From: Knoellia sp. p5-6-4
Lineage (GTDB): Bacteria > Actinomycetota > Actinomycetes > Actinomycetales > Dermatophilaceae
Direction of reading: 5' to 3'
NCBI RefSeq assembly: GCF_029222705.1
Contig: NZ_JARGZF010000001.1
Coordinates: 988,437 to 1,052,436, forward strand
DNA length: 64,000 nt
Shown here: piece after piece, positions 59,200-64,000 of the stretch
How positions within the stretch are numbered: the first letter of the stretch is position 1
Layout: every line of letters starts with the position of its first letter
The notes under the pieces: generated by a model
The model's database searches: none
Seen by the model: the letters and a program-made list of their open reading frames with translations, nothing else
What the model was told of the DNA's origin: nothing
Translations under genes and position numbers: made by a program

Positions 59200-61349
59200 C
59201 GGCCTCCGTCGCTGCCCACGGCAGCCCCGCTCTCGCGCTGGCCGAGGCCGATCCCTCCCTGCGCCACCTCGAGGTTGCCCTGGCCCGGGCGGAGGCAGCC
59301 GGCTGGCAGCGCCACGACGCGCGCTGGGCCCCGGGAGAGGGGTGCCAGCTCGCCTTCCGTGCGCCCGGCCAGGCAGGAGCGGTGACCGCTTTCCACGACG
59401 TCAGGGTCGGCCCCGACGGCGTGGCGACCTCCCATTTCCTCGATGACCCGGGCCTCCCCGGCCTCGCGACCGTGCTGGACCAGGGCGCCGTCAGCGCCCG
59501 GCTCGCCCCGCTGTTCGGCGGACGGCTGCGCTGCACGGTGGAGCCCGTGCGCTACCGCGCCGGCTCGAGGTGTGTGGTCCGATACGACGTCCAGGTGCCG
59601 CAGGGTCAGCTCACCCTGTTCGCGAAAGTCCTGTCGCACGACGGTTTCCGGGCCGTTTCCTCGGTCGCGGACGCATTGGCGGCCGCTCCGGCGCTGGCGG
59701 GGGCGGTGCCCGGCGTCGTCGCCGTCTGGCCCGACCTGCGTGCCGTGGTCGTCCGGGGAGCCGTGGGCCGCTCCGGGTCGGCCGTGCTGGGCGACCCTGA
59801 CCTCGCCGGCGTCGAGCGGGAGGCCGTGGCCGGCGCTGTCGGCCGGCTCCTGGCGGTGCTGCACCGGCACGAAGGCCTCGTCGTGCCGGCGTTCACGCCG
59901 GCCGACCAGCTCGACACGCTCGCCCATCAGCTTCGAGCCGTCGACGTCGCGGCACCCCGGCTGGGTGAGAAGTGTGCCGAGGTGGTGGCTGCCCTCGCCC
60001 GGACGGTGCCCTTCCCGGCGACGCCGGTGCTGGCGCACGGAGGGTTCCGCGCGGGGCAGCTCGTGGTCGGCGCCGACGGCCACCTCACCCTGCTCGACCT
60101 CGATGGCCTGTGCCGGGGCGACGGCGGTCGCGACCTCGGCGCGTTGCTGGCCCACCTGGCCTGGCAGGGGCTGAGGGTGCCGCACCTGCAGGAGTCCCTC
60201 GAGGCCGCGGGTTCCACTGTGCTCTCGGCCTACGAGGAGACGGCCGGCCCCGTCGCGCCCGAGTCGCTGCGCTGGTGGCGAACGGCCGGGCTGCTGCAGG
60301 TCGCGGCCCGCCGGTTCCGCCGGCTCGAGACCCACAGCTGGGGGCTGGCCGCGAGCCTGGTCGACGCGGCCCAGGACCTGGTGGCCGAGCAGCCCGAGCC
60401 GCTGCCGGTGCTCCTCGACGGCCCGCGCCTGACCGTCCTGCTCAGGACCGCCCTGCAGGCGAACGGGCCAGACCCGGCCGAGCTGGAGGTCGACGCGACG
60501 GAGGAGCTCACGGTGGTCGCCGGCCGGCGCAGCGTGGTGCGGTGCACGGTTCGCGGGCTGGACGGTCCCTCGCCGGTCACCCTCGTCGGCAAGTCCTTCA
60601 GCGAGCCGCTGCGCGCCCGGCTCCTCCACGAGCACCTGCGCCTGCTGTCCGAGGCCGTGTTCGTCGGCGGCGACCTCCGCGTGCCCGAGCCGCTCGCGCT
60701 GCTGGCCGACGACACCGTCGTGCTCTACCGCTGCGACGAGGGGACGCCGGTCTCCCTCCTGCCACCGGGCCCCGAGGCCCTCGCCGGGGTGGAGCAGGCG
60801 GCCCGCTGGCTGGCGCGGCTGCACACGTCGGCCGTCGTGCTCCCCCGGTCCCTGTCGCACGCCCAGGAGCGCGCCAGCACGCAGGTGTGGGCGGACCTGG
60901 TCGCCACTGCCCACCCCGAGCACGCCGAGGCGGCACACCTGCTCGCCCGCGGCTGGGCCGATGCCATGCCCGCCTCCCCCGCGCGGCAGGTGCCGCTGCA
61001 CAAGGACTTCCACCCCGGGCACGTGCTCGTGGGCAGCTCCGTCTGCGTGGTGGACCTCGACGAGGCGCGGCAGGGCGACCCGGCCTTCGACGTCGCGCAC
61101 TTCTGCGCCTACCTGGAGGCGTTCGGCGCCGACGACGGGACGCTCGCCAAGGCCTTCGTCGACACGTATGCCGCCGCCACGGGTTGGCGGGGCAGCGAGA
61201 CGTTGCCGCGCTACGCGGCATACGCGTGGCTGAAGATCGCACGGCAGTGGGCCGGGGGAACCGGTCCGTGCCGCGGCAGCACGAGTGGCGAGCGCGCGGC
61301 CGGGGTGGCACGCGCCCTGACGAGGGGGGTCACATGGCTGAGCGGGTGA
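59196..61349 (+). CDS. Double APH-fold phosphotransferase (two kinase domains), glycan locus 2
   Basis: A 717-residue fusion of two APH-fold units. Unit one (about 1-385) has the family strand VRYRAGSRCVVRYDVQV and a catalytic loop reading AHGGFRAGQLV near residue 281, where the catalytic Asp is Gly, so it is probably inactive or regulatory. Its DLD strand LLDLDGLCRG is intact. Unit two (about 386-717) has HKDFHPGHVLV near 601, with Asp present and His in the metal Asn position, then VVDLDEARQGDPAFDVAHF. The pattern of a dead and a live domain in one chain suggests allostery or scaffolding. Start and stop overlap the neighbours. Confidence 0.78.
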   Translation: MTASVAAHGSPALALAEADPSLRHLEVALARAEAAGWQRHDARWAPGEGCQLAFRAPGQAGAVTAFHDVRVGPDGVATSHFLDDPGLPGLATVLDQGAVSARLAPLFGGRLRCTVEPVRYRAGSRCVVRYDVQVPQGQLTLFAKVLSHDGFRAVSSVADALAAAPALAGAVPGVVAVWPDLRAVVVRGAVGRSGSAVLGDPDLAGVEREAVAGAVGRLLAVLHRHEGLVVPAFTPADQLDTLAHQLRAVDVAAPRLGEKCAEVVAALARTVPFPATPVLAHGGFRAGQLVVGADGHLTLLDLDGLCRGDGGRDLGALLAHLAWQGLRVPHLQESLEAAGSTVLSAYEETAGPVAPESLRWWRTAGLLQVAARRFRRLETHSWGLAASLVDAAQDLVAEQPEPLPVLLDGPRLTVLLRTALQANGPDPAELEVDATEELTVVAGRRSVVRCTVRGLDGPSPVTLVGKSFSEPLRARLLHEHLRLLSEAVFVGGDLRVPEPLALLADDTVVLYRCDEGTPVSLLPPGPEALAGVEQAARWLARLHTSAVVLPRSLSHAQERASTQVWADLVATAHPEHAEAAHLLARGWADAMPASPARQVPLHKDFHPGHVLVGSSVCVVDLDEARQGDPAFDVAHFCAYLEAFGADDGTLAKAFVDTYAAATGWRGSETLPRYAAYAWLKIARQWAGGTGPCRGSTSGERAAGVARALTRGVTWLSG

Positions 61350-62611
61350 TGTACGTCGTGCGGAGCTGGCCACGGCTCTCGCAGACCTTCGTGGTCAACG
61401 AGATCCTGGCGCTCGAGCGGCGGGGCGTGGAGCTCACGGTCTTCGCGCTGGCGCACTCGGGCGAGACGCTCGTGCAGCCCCAGGTGGCCCAGGTGCGCGC
61501 CGACGTCGTCCACCTCGACGGCCGGGGTGTCGGCCGCGTGAGGGCCCTGGCCCGCGACGTCGCGACGGTGTCCTCGCGCGCACCGCTGGGCCTGGCGCGC
61601 ATGGTCTGGCTGGCGCTGCGCCACCCCGACCTCGCCTGGGGGTACGGCGAGGCGACCGCGCTGGAGTGCCTCGGGCACGCCGTCGCCGTGGCCGCCGCCA
61701 CCATCCGGCGGCGCGCGGCCGGCGAGCGGGTGACCCACCTGCACGCCCACTTCGCACACGACCCCGCGCTGGTCGGGCTGATGGCGGCCGAGCTGACCGA
61801 CCTGCCCTTCACGTTCACCGGGCATGCGCGAGACCTGTTGCAGATCCCGGCGAGCAGCCTGGCTGCCCGGGCGAGGGCCGCCTCCGCAGTCGTCACGTGC
61901 TGCGAGGCGAACGCCGACTACATCCGCGAAGCGGTGCCGGCTGAGCACCTGCCGCCCGTCCTCGTCGTGCACCACGGCGTCGAGCTCAGCCGGTTCACGC
62001 CCGTGCCGCCGAAGGCCGAGGGCGTCGACGGCACACCCGTCATCACCTCGGTCGGCCGGCTCGTCGAGAAGAAGGGCTTCGAAGACCTGATGCGCGCCCT
62101 CGCGCTCCTGCGCGACCGTGGGGTCGACTTCGGCTTCCGGCTCTACGGCGAGGGGCCGCTGCACGACCGGTTGGTGGCCCTGCGCGACGAGCTGGGCCTG
62201 CGCTCGCGCGTGGAGCTCATGGGCGCGCGAGACAGTGACGAGGTGGTCGCGGCCCTGGCGTCCACCGACGTGTTCACCCTCGCTCCCCGGGTCACCGACG
62301 ACGGTGACCGCGACGGCATCCCCAACGTGCTGGTCGAGGCCATGGCGTGCGGGCTTCCGGTGGTGACGACGGCCGTCGGCGGGATCCCCGAGCTGGTGCA
62401 CGACCAGCACAACGGCCTGGTCGTCGAGCCCGGAAACGTTGCGGCAGTGGCCGACTCGCTCCACCAGGTCCTGAAGGACCCCCGGCTCCGGCAACGTCTC
62501 GGCACCGCCGCCAGGGCATCGGTCGTGGCGGGCTACGACGTGGACGACGCGGCCCGCCGGCTCCACGCGCTCTTCACCCCCGGCGTGGAGAAGGTGGAGG
62601 TGCCCGCGTGA
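61334..62611 (+). CDS. Glycosyltransferase family 4 protein, glycan locus 2
   Basis: A 425-residue GT4 enzyme, paralogue of the one at 34481: VMYVVRSWPRLSQTFVVNEI, THLHAHFAHDPAL and TGHARDLL align with it. The donor half has ITSVGRLVEKKGFEDLMRAL, GEGPLHDRL and DGIPNVLVEAMACGLPVVTT with the EX7E type Glu pair. ATG 61334 follows GAGGGGGG and starts 16 bases inside the preceding gene. The cytoplasmic acceptor is not known. Confidence 0.91.
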   Translation: MAERVMYVVRSWPRLSQTFVVNEILALERRGVELTVFALAHSGETLVQPQVAQVRADVVHLDGRGVGRVRALARDVATVSSRAPLGLARMVWLALRHPDLAWGYGEATALECLGHAVAVAAATIRRRAAGERVTHLHAHFAHDPALVGLMAAELTDLPFTFTGHARDLLQIPASSLAARARAASAVVTCCEANADYIREAVPAEHLPPVLVVHHGVELSRFTPVPPKAEGVDGTPVITSVGRLVEKKGFEDLMRALALLRDRGVDFGFRLYGEGPLHDRLVALRDELGLRSRVELMGARDSDEVVAALASTDVFTLAPRVTDDGDRDGIPNVLVEAMACGLPVVTTAVGGIPELVHDQHNGLVVEPGNVAAVADSLHQVLKDPRLRQRLGTAARASVVAGYDVDDAARRLHALFTPGVEKVEVPA

Positions 62612-63882
62612 CCGCCCACCTCGAGAGCTCGCTGGCCGACCGCTTCGGCGAGGCCCTGTCGGCGCGGGTCATGGGGCCTCGCCTCGGGGCCGCGCTGGGC
62701 ACCGGCACGGCACGGTGTCACGTCCTCGACGCCAAGCTCGAGCCAGGGGTCCGGGCGGTCGTGCTCTACGAGACGGCCGGACGGCTGGTGCGCGGCGACG
62801 TGCTGCCGGCCGGGGGTTCGGGAGATGTGGTGGTCGATCCTGGAGTGCGCCTCTCGCCCTTCCCCCACGACCCCGACCTGCCCGGCCTGCCGCGGGTCAT
62901 GGACCCGGCCGAGCTCGGCCCACTGCTGGCCGCGGCCCTGGTCGAGAGCGGGTCCGTCGAGCCCGACTCGGCGTGGGCGCGCCGGCCCGACCGGCTGCGC
63001 CTCGCCCTGCTGCGCTACCGCCCGGAGAAGCGCGCCACAGTCCTGGCCACGCACTCCGGCTCCCCGCTGGCCCTGGTCGCCAAGGCCTACCACCGCGACG
63101 ACAAAGCGGCGGCCGTCGTCGCCGAGGCGCCGAGCCCGAGGCGCGGCAGAGGCGGCGTGCTCGCGTTCGCGCGCACCGCGGCATACGTGCCCGAGCTGGC
63201 GCTCGTGGTGCAGGAGGTCGTGTCGGGCACCTCCCTGGACGCGCTCACCCGGTCCCGGCGCCCCGACACCGCGGCCGCCCGCACCGGGGTCGTCCGGGCT
63301 GCCGCCGCGCTCGCCGAGCTCCACCAGCAGGCGGTGGTGACCACGCGCCAGCGACCGGTGGACCGCGAGCTCTCGCGGTTCGGCGAGCGGGCGACCCGGG
63401 TGGGCACGGTCGACCGTGGCCTCGGCGAGGCCGCGGCCGCGCTCGCGCACCGGCTGGGCGCGACCCAGCGCCTCCTGCCACCACCGCGCATCGGACCGGT
63501 CCACGGCGACTGCAAACCGAGCCAGTTCCTGCTCGGGCGCACCCGCGTGTGCGTGCTCGACCTCGACCACGTCGGCGTCTCCGACCAGGCCGGTGACGTG
63601 GGGACGTTCCTGGCGTCGCTGCGCCAGCAGGGCATCCGGCGACGGCTCGCGAACCGGGGGCCGGCCGACGACGGCCTCGACACCCTGGCCGCAGCATTCC
63701 TCGACGGCTACCTGCGCGCACGCGGAGACGTCGGCGACCTGCCGCGCATCCACTGGCACGTCGCCGTCGCCCTGGAGCGCAAGGCACTTCGCGCCTTCGC
63801 GCGGGCTCCCCGCTCCCCGGTGGCCGCGGCACTCATCCAGGAGGCACAACGGTGCCTCGACGACCTCAGGGAGGCAGCGTGA
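62608..63882 (+). CDS. APH-fold phosphotransferase with extended N-terminal domain, glycan locus 2
   Basis: A 424-residue protein laid out like the 407-residue one at 30318: LDAKLEPGVRAVVLY, LLRYRPEKRATVLAT, then a C-lobe with VHGDCKPSQFLL near residue 298 (Asp present, metal Asn replaced by Gln) and VLDLDHVGVSDQAGDVG. It sits directly before the exporter at the right edge, as its relative in locus 1 sits next to the exporter there. GTG 62608 overlaps the GT4 stop by four bases. Substrate unknown. Confidence 0.77.
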   Translation: MTAHLESSLADRFGEALSARVMGPRLGAALGTGTARCHVLDAKLEPGVRAVVLYETAGRLVRGDVLPAGGSGDVVVDPGVRLSPFPHDPDLPGLPRVMDPAELGPLLAAALVESGSVEPDSAWARRPDRLRLALLRYRPEKRATVLATHSGSPLALVAKAYHRDDKAAAVVAEAPSPRRGRGGVLAFARTAAYVPELALVVQEVVSGTSLDALTRSRRPDTAAARTGVVRAAAALAELHQQAVVTTRQRPVDRELSRFGERATRVGTVDRGLGEAAAALAHRLGATQRLLPPPRIGPVHGDCKPSQFLLGRTRVCVLDLDHVGVSDQAGDVGTFLASLRQQGIRRRLANRGPADDGLDTLAAAFLDGYLRARGDVGDLPRIHWHVAVALERKALRAFARAPRSPVAAALIQEAQRCLDDLREAA

Positions 63883-64000
63883 CCAGGCACAGGCACCAGG
63901 GGCAGCGGCGGCCGGCCGGTGACCTCCGCAGGACCGTCCGACTGTTCCGGCGGTTCATGGGCGGCCGGAAGGTGTACGTGCTCGGCGTCCTGTTCCTGAC
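63879..64000 (+). CDS. Probable ABC exporter, N-terminus only (cut by window edge)
   Basis: The first 40 codons of a gene that runs off the right edge. The GTG at 63879 overlaps the preceding stop (GTGA). The start is Arg-rich and cytoplasmic, then reads RRFMGGRKVYVLGVLFL, the usual opening of the first helix in half-size ABC exporters of the MsbA kind. This would complete the parallel with the exporter of locus 1. The assignment rests only on this short stretch and on context. Confidence 0.55.
   Translation, partial: MTRHRHQGQRRPAGDLRRTVRLFRRFMGGRKVYVLGVLFL

Noticed and set aside
59028-61373. A 781-codon minus-strand frame
   Set aside because: Antisense to the double phosphotransferase gene, with no recognisable motif; the sense gene has overlaps with both neighbours and kinase motifs.

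Overview
The window is chromosomal DNA of a very GC-rich (about 72-74 %) actinobacterium. The evidence is the extreme third-position G/C, frequent GTG starts, many 4-base ATGA/GTGA gene overlaps, a mycothiol gene (mshB), the succinylase branch of lysine synthesis and a 7Fe ferredoxin. A member of the Micrococcales (Intrasporangiaceae-like) is my best guess, not something the sequence proves. I see no rRNA, tRNA, CRISPR array, insertion sequence, prophage or origin.

Layout. 1-7.4 kb: a class V PLP enzyme cut by the left edge, a PaaG-like enoyl-CoA hydratase, a tightly overlapping five-gene minus-strand operon (DivIVA-like protein, SRPBCC protein, 3-methyladenine glycosylase, two GT-C mannosyltransferase-like membrane proteins) and a LOG-family protein. 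7.4-14.9 kb: central metabolism, with divergent dapE/dapD, a lysozyme-like membrane-anchored protein, citrate synthase, dapC with fdxA, a GNAT protein and a VOC protein. 14.9-21.6 kb: one minus-strand operon typA - peptide-binding lipoprotein - mshB - flavin reductase - VanW. 21.7-23.1 kb: a small HTH regulator with its membrane partner, and a Nudix hydrolase. 23.3-29.2 kb: a complete dipeptide/oligopeptide ABC importer operon.

29.2-41.7 kb is the first accessory-looking region. It is a minus-strand, fully overlapping operon of a COG4671-like glycosyltransferase, two GT4 glycosyltransferases, an ABC exporter and two unusual APH-fold phosphotransferases. Next to it are two near-identical OmpR-type response regulators, a histidine kinase, a second COG4671-like glycosyltransferase and a small secreted acidic protein. 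The promoter regions here share TAA-centred repeats at 11-bp spacing, which look like operators for the duplicated regulators. 41.8-54.4 kb is a mixed block: pterin dehydratase, VIT1-like transporter, acyltransferase, secreted HNH nuclease, CNNM/CorC protein, ABC-2 type exporter, trypsin-like protease, a cyclic-2,3-diphosphoglycerate-synthetase-like P-loop protein, hydrolase, MFS protein and DUF302 protein. 54.4-64 kb holds an orphan aminoglycoside-phosphotransferase-like gene and then a plus-strand operon (epimerase - COG4671-like GT - phosphotransferase - double phosphotransferase - GT4 - phosphotransferase - a probable ABC exporter cut by the right edge). It repeats the composition of the first glycan locus.

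The two glycosyltransferase/phosphotransferase/ABC loci are the best candidate for an undescribed system: probably a phosphorylated or otherwise kinase-dependent glycan that is assembled inside the cell and exported. Six APH-fold domains share an unusual active-site signature (mostly HxDxxxxQ instead of N, followed by a conserved DLD), and one domain has lost the catalytic Asp. A second genome-scale signal is the 8-mer CGGCATAC/GTATGCCG, of which I count at least 27 copies where about 2 are expected.
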